Below, one piece after another: positions 1 to 5,646 of a stretch of 25,453 bases of DNA. The notes beneath the pieces are model-generated. The model made no database searches. It saw only the letters and a list, made by a program, of their open reading frames with translations, and was not told the origin of the DNA. Each line of letters begins with the position of its first letter. The first letter of the stretch is position 1. Source of the stretch: a virus. The stretch covers positions 1 through 25,453 of IMG/VR virus record IMGVR_UViG_3300034407_001456; one strand, 5' to 3'. A program made the position numbers and the translations under genes.

Positions 1-17
1 ATATATCAAAATAATTT

Positions 18-42
18 CGTATCTTTACTTAGTAAAGAAAAA
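18..42 (+). promoter_or_regulatory. Promoter/operator-like leader, copy 1
   Basis: A 25-base stretch here is repeated exactly at 345-369, and each copy lies upstream of a gene that opens ATGGCAAACACA. It contains TATCTTTA (20-27), close to the Bacteroidota -7 element TAnnTTTG, and the dyad CTTTACTTAGTAAAG (23-37), which has two perfect 7-base arms around one T. The matching -33 element would fall off the window edge. Promoter or operator function is inferred from the duplication and position. Confidence 0.5.
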
Positions 43-68
43 ACATTAACACATAAAACACAAACAAA

Positions 69-311
69 ATGGCAAACACAGTATTTAGAGAATCAGTTCA
101 ATTCCCCCCATCAATCACATCCGATTCAACCTACGAACGTAGTTACACCGATGAATCAAGTTTAACTAACAATGGTTTATACCAAACTGTAAGATTTCAT
201 TCATCCGAAGTAGTAGAACAATACCTCTTGGTTAACAAGAAAAAGTATACACTATCTACCGATATTACCTTAGATGAATCCTTAGAAATGATTAACAATT
301 TATTAAAATAA
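69..311 (+). CDS. Small hypothetical protein (80 aa)
   Basis: I do not recognise this 80-residue protein. It has no signal peptide, membrane segment or Cys/His cluster. The N-terminal half is rich in Ser and Thr, and the C-terminal part (around residues 55-80) is lysine-rich and then a probable helix ending in LEMINNLLK. The start follows an A-rich leader (ACAAACAAA before ATG), as in most genes here. It is the first of four small rightward genes that face the leftward virion genes. It shares its leader and its first four residues (MANT) with the next gene, so the two were probably placed under common control by duplication of the 5' region; the rest of the proteins is not visibly similar. 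An early accessory or host-interaction role is possible but unsupported. Confidence 0.7.
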   Translation: MANTVFRESVQFPPSITSDSTYERSYTDESSLTNNGLYQTVRFHSSEVVEQYLLVNKKKYTLSTDITLDESLEMINNLLK

Positions 312-323
312 TTAAAAAAAGAT

Positions 324-369
324 TTGGAGATACGGATTAATTTCCGTATCTTTACTTAGTAAAGAAAAA
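324..369 (+). promoter_or_regulatory. Promoter/operator-like leader, copy 2
   Basis: TTG at 324-326 is followed after 20 bases by TATCTTTA (347-354). This fits the spacing and most bases of the Bacteroidota promoter consensus (TTG-N19-21-TAnnTTTG). Two inverted repeats cover it: AGATACGGA/TCCGTATCT (328-336 with 343-351) and CTTTACTTAGTAAAG (350-364). The -7 element lies at the junction of the two dyads, so a repressor or an RNA hairpin could act there. The segment 345-369 is identical to 18-42. Confidence 0.6.
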
Positions 370-395
370 CAATTAAACAATTAAACACTATTAAA

Positions 396-653
396 ATGGC
401 AAACACAATTACAAATCCAGAAACACACTTATTAAATTATTTAACCAACCAAATTGGTAACACCTTAACTCTAATCAAAGAACAAGAGAAATCACTAGAT
501 ATACTAACTGATGGTGATGATGAGTTCACAGATGCAATAGATGAAGTAATCCAATCTAAATTAACAGATTTAACCGTTTACAAGTTTAGAATGATATGGT
601 TACAATCACAAGTTAAACAAATTAAATCATTTAAACAATTTTTAATTAATTAA
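396..653 (+). CDS. Small hypothetical protein (85 aa)
   Basis: Not recognised. The 85 residues look largely alpha-helical, with an acidic stretch (DGDDEFTDAIDEV, about residues 48-60) and a basic, glutamine-rich C-terminal helix (QSQVKQIKSFKQFLIN). No membrane segment or metal-binding cluster is seen. The start codon follows an A-rich leader (CTATTAAA before ATG) and lies behind the second copy of the duplicated promoter-like leader. The first residues (MANT) match the preceding gene. The next small gene begins three bases after this stop codon, so they are probably co-transcribed. Confidence 0.7.
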   Translation: MANTITNPETHLLNYLTNQIGNTLTLIKEQEKSLDILTDGDDEFTDAIDEVIQSKLTDLTVYKFRMIWLQSQVKQIKSFKQFLIN

Positions 654-655
654 AA

Positions 656-790
656 ATGGAAAGAAACATTTTAATAAAAGTAGCTAACTTAATGAGATTA
701 AGAAATCAGCATTCACAAGATTCAGAAATATGGAAATCTTATGATAAACAAATGTGGCAGGAAATGGAATTTTGTTGCAACCTTAAATAA
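656..790 (+). CDS. Micro-gene, hypothetical (44 aa)
   Basis: This short frame opens with ATG two bases after the preceding stop codon, behind TTAAAA, and ends in TAA seven bases before the next start. It encodes a 44-residue basic, Met/Trp/Gln-rich helical peptide that begins MERNILIKVANLMRLRNQ and ends FCCNLK with two adjacent cysteines. It fills what would otherwise be a 144-base gap in a tightly packed operon, which is the main support for it. No function can be assigned. A chance open frame in AT-rich sequence cannot be excluded. Confidence 0.55.
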   Translation: MERNILIKVANLMRLRNQHSQDSEIWKSYDKQMWQEMEFCCNLK

Positions 791-797
791 ATAAGTT

Positions 798-986
798 ATG
801 ACAGATACACAGAAACAAATCATCCGTCAATCTTCTATGAAAACGGCGGTTGATTACTTCAAGGTAAGAAACGATTTGAAACCTACCCTTATGGAGGTGT
901 TAGGAGTGTGTATGGGGATAGAAGCCTATGCCACCGATGGAGATTATGATTTACTGAAGAAAGTTCAGGAGAAGTTAGATAAATAA
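798..986 (+). CDS. Small hypothetical protein (62 aa)
   Basis: A 62-residue, probably all-helical protein that I do not recognise. It begins MTDTQKQIIRQSSMKTAVDY and ends with a charged helix (DLLKKVQEKLDK). It is the last gene of the small rightward cluster and is followed within 50 bases by the terminator at 1031-1069, which supports its being the end of a transcription unit. There is no Shine-Dalgarno site; the leader is AAATAAATAAGTT. Slightly higher G+C than its neighbours is the only compositional difference. Function is unknown. Confidence 0.65.
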   Translation: MTDTQKQIIRQSSMKTAVDYFKVRNDLKPTLMEVLGVCMGIEAYATDGDYDLLKKVQEKLDK

Positions 987-1005
987 CTTTAAGTAAAATA
1001 TATAA

Positions 1006-1030
1006 GGCAATCTAAAGTTTGCCACTTTAG
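1006..1030 (+). other. Overlapping alternative RNA hairpins upstream of terminator
   Basis: CTAAAGT (1012-1018) can pair perfectly with ACTTTAG (1024-1030) around the loop TTGCC. That loop can instead pair with GGCAA (1006-1010). The two stems share bases and cannot form together without a strained zero-length loop. They sit directly against the terminator stem. The structure is seen in the sequence; any switching role is inference. Confidence 0.4.
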
Positions 1031-1069
1031 CCCTTACCGAGTTCTCATAACTCTCGGTGGGGGTTTTTT
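1031..1069 (+). terminator. Rho-independent terminator of the small rightward operon
   Basis: CCCTTACCGAG (1031-1041) pairs with CTCGGTGGGGG (1053-1063) to give 11 pairs including two G-T wobbles, around an 11-base loop, followed by six T (1064-1069). It is GC-rich in an AT-rich background and lies 44 bases after the last small rightward gene, as expected for an intrinsic terminator. Confidence 0.88.
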
Positions 1070-1109
1070 ATCCACTTACCTAAAACATATATAATCTATA
1101 AAAGAAACT

Positions 1110-1553
1110 ATGTATTACATTTATCACATACCTAAAATTAAGATTGGTTGCAGTACTGTACCATCAAATAGGGTTAACCAACAAGGATATACTGAATTTG
1201 AGATATTAGAAGAACATACAGATATCTACGAAGTATCTAAACGAGAAAAGGAATTACAAAAAGAATATGGACTTCCTATTGATAATATACCTTACTATCA
1301 ATCAGTTTTAAATAGAAATAAAGGTACTACAAAAGAATCTCTTTCTAAAGGTGGAAGTGCTTCAAGGAAACACCATGGTCAAAAGACTATTAGAGTTCAC
1401 GTAAACGATATCAATGGTAAATTTATTGGGATATATGAATCTATAACAGCAGCAGGGAAAGCTTTAAATTTACATAAAGGTAATATACATAATGTTATCA
1501 TTGGTAGACATGGAGCTAAACAACACAAGGGGTATTGTTTTAAAAAAATCTAA
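1110..1553 (+). CDS. Free-standing GIY-YIG endonuclease with C-terminal NUMOD-type DNA-binding domain
   Basis: A probable homing-type DNA endonuclease of 147 residues. The N-terminal part (about 1-70) is a compact GIY-YIG nuclease domain: YIYHIP for the first motif, KIGCS for the second, an Arg in PSNRV (residue 21) and a Glu-rich helix SKREKELQKEYG where the metal-binding Glu is expected. The classical second Tyr is replaced by Lys, and the insertion between the two motifs is very short, as in other phage versions I know. A Gly/Lys/Ser-rich linker leads to a NUMOD1-like module (about 95-147: VNDINGKFIGIYESITAAGKAL, then a helix-turn-helix-like GNIHNVI and GYCF), which normally binds DNA. It has its own spacing after the upstream terminator, and its last bases overlap the end of the opposing virion gene by four. 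No intron or intein is seen next to it, so it would be a mobile free-standing element. Confidence 0.85.
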   Translation: MYYIYHIPKIKIGCSTVPSNRVNQQGYTEFEILEEHTDIYEVSKREKELQKEYGLPIDNIPYYQSVLNRNKGTTKESLSKGGSASRKHHGQKTIRVHVNDINGKFIGIYESITAAGKALNLHKGNIHNVIIGRHGAKQHKGYCFKKI

Positions 1554-1873
1554 CCTATTTTATAAGTGATTCCGTTGAGTTCTAACTTATCTATTCTATC
1601 ATAAACAAAAGTTCTACTCTCACCTTTTCTCATATCAAAGAATATCATGTACCCTTTGGCGTTGTAGTTATATCCTACACCGGGTGAACGAGATGGACCT
1701 GTAAAGGTAAACACTTCTCTACCACTATATCTTCTACCATCTAAGGTAGTACCCCATATCTTCATAGGAGTATTCTTATTGGTTAAAGTTAAAGTACGTA
1801 ATCTTCTCACAGAGATGACTTTTTCTTCACCTGCAAATCTAAGAATCTTATTTAATACTGAATTATTATACAT
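1550..1873 (-). CDS. Hypothetical protein, small beta-rich fold (107 aa)
   Basis: Not recognised with certainty. The frame is open from 1933, but the first good start is the ATG at 1873 (MYNNSVLNK), preceded by GGTTTAAAAAAA. It overlaps the end of the upstream membrane-protein gene by eight bases. The 107 residues have many predicted beta strands (KIWGTTLDGRRYSG, GYMIFFDMRKGESRTFVYDRI), which suggests a small SH3- or WYL-like barrel. It contains no cysteines and is basic. It is the last gene of the leftward virion region and converges with the GIY-YIG gene. A minor virion or DNA-associated role is possible, but nothing in the sequence fixes it. Confidence 0.65.
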   Translation of the reverse strand: MYNNSVLNKILRFAGEEKVISVRRLRTLTLTNKNTPMKIWGTTLDGRRYSGREVFTFTGPSRSPGVGYNYNAKGYMIFFDMRKGESRTFVYDRIDKLELNGITYKIG

Positions 1874-2042
1874 TTTTTTTAAACCAACCTGTTTTATATA
1901 CAATCCATTTACCAACAACCCCACCAATACCACCGACTAAACCGAGTAGTAATGCCATACCTAATTCGTATAAAGGCATTGTCCATAGAGAAGTTAAAGT
2001 AAATCCACTTATAAACGAAATCTTGTTATCTAATCCCATCAT
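1866..2042 (-). CDS. Small membrane protein, possibly holin-like (58 aa)
   Basis: A short hydrophobic protein. Open sequence extends to 2066, but the likely start is the ATG pair at 2042/2039 (MMGLDNKIS), just downstream of the protease stop codon. The protein has a first hydrophobic stretch (FISGFTLTSLW), then a long Gly-rich transmembrane segment (ELGMALLLGLVGGIGGVVG), and a basic C-terminus (KTGWFKKNV). Size, hydrophobicity and the positive tail are compatible with a small holin or other phage inner-membrane protein. No endolysin gene is seen beside it, so holin is only a suggestion. Confidence 0.55.
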   Translation of the reverse strand: MMGLDNKISFISGFTLTSLWTMPLYELGMALLLGLVGGIGGVVGKWIVYKTGWFKKNV

Positions 2043-2047
2043 TATTC

Positions 2048-3130
2048 TTATTCTTTTGGTACACAATTAGGAACTTCTCTACCATCTTTGATTTTAGTTC
2101 CAATTGCAATATATCCCTCTTGACAAGGGTTTGGTGTTATTAATTCCTCAGCTTTCTCACCAGGGTAAGATGAATCTACACTCGGTAATTCTGCTTCTTC
2201 TAATAACCCAAGTTCTCTTAACTTGTTTCTTGACCAACTCAGAGCAGCTTTCCCACCCCATAGTAAATAACTGATAGTACCACACTTAGTAGTATCACCT
2301 TCATCATAATAAGTTTCAGCACGAGATAAGTAAGAATGCATTCTCTTGATAGTTTCTACTGATATAGGTTCACCCTTTGCTAATTGTTGAGCACGAACCT
2401 TACCGGTCTGAGTAGCACACTTGTTACCATTCTTCTCATTCAGTTCTATACCTCTCTTAGCATTGTTCTTAATACCTTCACCATAATCCGAATAAGATTG
2501 TAATTCAATAGTAGGCATTAACATAGAATGTATCTTATCTAATAATTCTTTTGCTTCTTCTTCAGTTAAATCTTTGATATCCTTGTCCAGATACGTAGGC
2601 ATTGATTCTAAGGATGCTTTAACTAAATCATGAGTAAAGACACCCTCAATTGAAAATCCTTGAACAGAACCAGTCTTTACGTAATCTTCCCAAACTTCAT
2701 CGTTATCAATCTTAAATAAACCTACCCAAGTTCCAATTGGTAAGTTAAGTCCTAAACCATTAGATTTATCTAATTTAGTAGTCTTTATCCAAGATTCTAC
2801 TAAAGATACACCTGAAACAGTTCTTTCATGTTCTAAGTTAGATTCATTTTGATATCCTCGTTTAAGATAGTTCTGGGCTAGTTTCTCAACTGTTTCAGAA
2901 GAGAAGAATACCTCATAAGGTTTGCCTTCACCATCTACACGAAGAATCTTTTTATTTGGAATCAGTACAGGACCCGCAACGATTCTTTTTTCTGTATTTA
3001 CTTTTTGGAACTGAATTGTTTCTTTATCAAAAAACATAAAGTTAGATTCAATTGCAGGTTCTCCTACAAGTGAAATTCTAAAAACTTCATCTTCCAATTC
3101 ATCATCTATTTTTAATTCAAAGAGTTTCAT
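2048..3130 (-). CDS. XkdF-like prohead (capsid maturation) protease with C-terminal accessory domain
   Basis: A probable serine protease that trims scaffold and capsid proteins during head maturation; 360 residues. The N-terminal ~170 residues match the XkdF/assemblin-type pattern: VAGPVLIPNKKILR, a His in NLEHERTVSG (His101), a WVGLFKIDNDEVWEDYVKTG segment and a Ser in QGFSIEG (Ser160). An acidic linker is followed by a second domain (about 213-305: YSDYGEGIKNNAKRGIELN, KVRAQQLAKGEPISVETI, YLLWGGKAALSW) that I know as a C-terminal companion of phage head proteases. It ends in a CQEGYIAIGTKIKDGREVPNC motif-like tail typical of such proteins. A partial copy of the intergenic element (TTGTTA) lies upstream at about 3135-3140. 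It is oddly placed: the capsid and scaffold genes are 15 kb upstream in the same strand. Confidence 0.82.
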   Translation of the reverse strand: MKLFELKIDDELEDEVFRISLVGEPAIESNFMFFDKETIQFQKVNTEKRIVAGPVLIPNKKILRVDGEGKPYEVFFSSETVEKLAQNYLKRGYQNESNLEHERTVSGVSLVESWIKTTKLDKSNGLGLNLPIGTWVGLFKIDNDEVWEDYVKTGSVQGFSIEGVFTHDLVKASLESMPTYLDKDIKDLTEEEAKELLDKIHSMLMPTIELQSYSDYGEGIKNNAKRGIELNEKNGNKCATQTGKVRAQQLAKGEPISVETIKRMHSYLSRAETYYDEGDTTKCGTISYLLWGGKAALSWSRNKLRELGLLEEAELPSVDSSYPGEKAEELITPNPCQEGYIAIGTKIKDGREVPNCVPKE

Positions 3131-3155
3131 ATACTTTTAACAATTTTGTTTCACT

Positions 3156-4949
3156 TTATAGTGTTGATGCGGCAGTTGTTCTTCTATCCATCGCCTGTTG
3201 TGATGAGATATCTTGTGATACAACATATGCTTTAATTGGTTGTTGTCTAGCTGCTGCAATCGAATCTGCAATCTGTCCACCTGTTGTAACTCCATCAGGT
3301 AAAGTTTGAATACTCGGTGCTGCAAATGATGTAGTTGGTAAAGAAGGTGCGGTAAATGAACCTCCACCACCACCTGATGATGATACCGAACCTCCACCTG
3401 GTTTAGGAACTTCAGGTAACTTTTGTTTACGAATTGCGTTTACTTGTAATAAACCAGCTGCGATAACCGTTCCAGCTGCGATAGCTCCGAATGGTGGGGG
3501 GTATGTAGCAAGTGCTTTAGTCGCTCCTAAATACGTATTGATAAGTGCTTGTGATATAGCCAGTGCTTTCCCTGCAGCTGTTTCTTTTCCTACTGCTTCC
3601 GCAATCGTACCAAGTGCATTCGATATAATAGAAAGTTTAGTTTCTGTTTGAGCTCTCTCAATTTGGATACGAGCTGCTGCAGTTTGTTTATCAAATGCAA
3701 GTAATGCTGCTGCAGATGCTTGATTAGCAACCATTTCCTGTCTCTGTAAAGATTGAGTTTCATCAAATAAGTTTAACTCATCTTGGAATGTTGCTTTGTT
3801 TGTAGCTACTCTTAAATCGTATTCAGCAAATAAACCATCAATAGCTTCACCTCTTGCTTGAGATTCAGCTGCGGCTATATCAGCTAACCTTTGTTTATCT
3901 TCATTAGCTGCTTTATCTTTTAATTCTTTTTCTTTAGCTAACTTTGCTTGTTCTTGAGCCAAAGCTTCATCATCATACTTCTTATTGATACCGGCTAAAT
4001 CTATTCTGTATTCTTCTTCAAATGCTTTTAAATCTTCAACACCAGCTTCTTTAAGTTTCTTTAACTCTTCTTGATACTCTCTTTCTCGTAAGAGTAGTTC
4101 TCTACTCCTCTCATCCATAAGAGATAGTTGTGCATCATCTATAATCTTATTTGCTTCTGCAATTAAAGCTGCTCTATCTTTTGCCGCTTGTTCAGCAATC
4201 TTCTTTCTATCCTCAGCTTCTTTCTTCTCTTGTTCTATACGTTTAGCAGTTTCTTCTTCTAACTTCTTAGTTGCTTCTTCTTCTGCTTTTAGATTTTCTT
4301 CGTACTTCTTTTGTAAAACTTCTGAACTAGCTCTCGATGCTTCCTCTATTTCTTTTGTACCAACACCTAAGAATTTAGCGAATCTGTTAAATGCCGCTGC
4401 TGCTTGGTCTAATAATTCAACAAGGAATTCGAATATAGGGAATGCAACCTTTTCAATAATTGCAAAGATAGGTCCAAGTATCTTACCAAATGCTTCACTA
4501 GCTTTGTTTAATAATTCTTGTCCTCTTTCTGTTTTACTTAAAGATTCTTTGAAAGCAAGAAACAAACCTGCTAAGAGAGTAACTACTGCAATGATAGGGT
4601 TAGCTGCAAGAACCTTTAATCCTCCATCTAATCCTTTTAAAGAACCACCTACTAAACCAACAATACCTGGTTGTTCTGCTAATGCATCTGAGAATCTACG
4701 AGATTGTATTTCAGTATCTTCAAAGGTTCTTTCTAAACCATTAAGTTCTTTTCTTAATCTTTTAAACTCAACTTTATCACCATCGAGTTTTGCTTTTTGT
4801 AATGCTTTACGAGTTTTCTCAATTACCGCACCAATATCCTCAAATCCTTCGATAGTATCATCAAGAGATTTGTTTAATTTAGCTAATTGGTCAGTACCTT
4901 TAGTATCAACATCAACAACAGCTTTGTATGTAGTAGTATTATCTGCCAT
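3156..4949 (-). CDS. Tail tape measure protein
   Basis: Probable tape measure protein, which sets tail length and helps DNA delivery; at 597 residues it is short for this class. The N-terminus (about 20-95) is a coiled coil (KLNKSLDDTIEGFEDIG and following). A hydrophobic segment (about 114-133, ANPIIAVVTLLAGLFLAF) is followed by a second hydrophobic helix (about 156-185, ILGPIFAIIEKVAFPIFEF). A long, very charged Glu/Lys/Ala coiled coil occupies about 200-420. Near the C-terminus is the Ala/Gly-rich region ALATYPPPFGAIAAGTVIAA, which is characteristic of tape measure proteins in Bacteroidota phages. A Ser/Gly-rich linker (GGGSVSSSGGGGG) and a disordered end follow. The start is fixed by the ATG six bases after the micro-gene. 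If roughly 1.5 Å per residue holds, the tail would be about 90 nm; that figure is only an estimate. Confidence 0.82.
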   Translation of the reverse strand: MADNTTTYKAVVDVDTKGTDQLAKLNKSLDDTIEGFEDIGAVIEKTRKALQKAKLDGDKVEFKRLRKELNGLERTFEDTEIQSRRFSDALAEQPGIVGLVGGSLKGLDGGLKVLAANPIIAVVTLLAGLFLAFKESLSKTERGQELLNKASEAFGKILGPIFAIIEKVAFPIFEFLVELLDQAAAAFNRFAKFLGVGTKEIEEASRASSEVLQKKYEENLKAEEEATKKLEEETAKRIEQEKKEAEDRKKIAEQAAKDRAALIAEANKIIDDAQLSLMDERSRELLLREREYQEELKKLKEAGVEDLKAFEEEYRIDLAGINKKYDDEALAQEQAKLAKEKELKDKAANEDKQRLADIAAAESQARGEAIDGLFAEYDLRVATNKATFQDELNLFDETQSLQRQEMVANQASAAALLAFDKQTAAARIQIERAQTETKLSIISNALGTIAEAVGKETAAGKALAISQALINTYLGATKALATYPPPFGAIAAGTVIAAGLLQVNAIRKQKLPEVPKPGGGSVSSSGGGGGSFTAPSLPTTSFAAPSIQTLPDGVTTGGQIADSIAAARQQPIKAYVVSQDISSQQAMDRRTTAASTL

Positions 4950-4955
4950 CTGTTA

Positions 4956-5090
4956 TTACATTCTCTTAAATAGATTTCTTACCGAACTCCAATCTTGAGG
5001 TACTTGATATTTGCCTTTTGCAACATCCATATCCTCCGATACATCGTAGAAATCATACATTTTTAATAAATCAATTATATTCTTTATCAT
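4956..5090 (-). CDS. Micro-gene between hub and tape measure (44 aa, or 34 aa from an internal Met)
   Basis: A short frame fills most of the 166-base gap between the hub C-terminal gene and the tape measure gene and stops six bases before the latter. It encodes MIKNIIDLLKMYDFYDVSED and continues to NLFKRM. The first ATG (5090) overlaps the end of a copy of the recurring promoter-like element. If transcription starts there, the internal ATG at 5060, preceded by TTATTAAAA, is the better start and gives 34 residues. The composition (Asp, Tyr, Lys, one Trp) and lack of low-complexity sequence favour a real gene. Its position next to the tape measure suggests a small tail-assembly factor, but that is guesswork. 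Confidence 0.5.
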   Translation of the reverse strand: MIKNIIDLLKMYDFYDVSEDMDVAKGKYQVPQDWSSVRNLFKRM

Positions 5091-5103
5091 AATATTATAA
5101 CAA
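5090..5103 (-). promoter_or_regulatory. Recurring intergenic element, copy 5 (upstream of micro-gene and tape measure)
   Basis: On the minus strand this reads TTGTTATAATATTA. It matches the element found at four other gene boundaries (TTGTTATA-NN-TTA pattern). Here the TTGTTAT half is also part of a perfect dyad, ATAACAA-T-TTGTTAT (5097-5111). Candidate phage promoter. Confidence 0.4.
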
Positions 5104-5115
5104 ATTGTTATTCAT

Positions 5116-5643
5116 TTATTGGTTATCTAAACTATCTTTAATAATAGGTCCAAGTAATTGTAAATTACAATCACCTGTCTTTAAGTTGTAATCGTTTATT
5201 GCTCTCAAATGATAGTGAGAACCTTTAAATAAAACAACATCGTTTAACTTTAAATCTACATACAGAGCAAATGGTAGGTTAGCTTCACATTCTACAAACC
5301 TTGTTTTAGGATTATAAAGTAATTCTATATATGTCTGCCAATACTTTGTGTATAATGTTTCTGATGGAAGTGAACCATACGCAGTACCTTCGTTAAAGAA
5401 TAACAAAGATTCTGAATCAGATGTAGGACCTGTATTTGCATCAGCTGCACTATAATGGTCAAAGTATGGGAATTCTGAATATTCATCTATCGTTGCTTGA
5501 ACTAAATTTGCTTCCAATCCTGTTATTTTAAAATCAGGTGATATATCTCTTTTCCCATTATAGAAAAACATTCTTGGGTTTATAATAGCTGGTTGAAACT
5601 TTTCATTAGCTATAAATGTCGGTATGTATAATCCTTCTGCCAT
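5116..5643 (-). CDS. C-terminal part of a split tail hub/baseplate protein
   Basis: This 175-residue protein looks like the C-terminal portion of the hub family whose N-terminal portion is the gene just upstream. It has an AIINPRMFFYNGKRDISP segment, a TKYWQTYIELLYNPKTRFVE segment and a LKLNDVVLFKGSHYHLRAIN end, which in relatives I know occur in one polypeptide. Its ATG (5643) lies in the same reading frame as the upstream gene and only one codon after that gene's TAA (TAA-ACT-ATG). It is therefore made either by termination and re-initiation as a separate subunit or by stop-codon readthrough. No Shine-Dalgarno site precedes it. It would assemble with the N-terminal part at the tail tip. Confidence 0.7.
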   Translation of the reverse strand: MAEGLYIPTFIANEKFQPAIINPRMFFYNGKRDISPDFKITGLEANLVQATIDEYSEFPYFDHYSAADANTGPTSDSESLLFFNEGTAYGSLPSETLYTKYWQTYIELLYNPKTRFVECEANLPFALYVDLKLNDVVLFKGSHYHLRAINDYNLKTGDCNLQLLGPIIKDSLDNQ

Positions 5644-5646
5644 AGT

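Noticed and set aside
3137-3397. Minus-strand frame of 86 codons overlapping the tape measure 3' end
   Set aside because: His/Gln/Leu-rich out-of-frame reading of the tape measure's Ser/Gly-rich tail; no slippery site or start context was found to express it.
4504-4998. Plus-strand open frame of 164 codons
   Set aside because: It is antisense to the tape measure coiled coil, whose codon bias leaves the complementary strand open; the protein has no family pattern, and the minus-strand gene is strongly supported.
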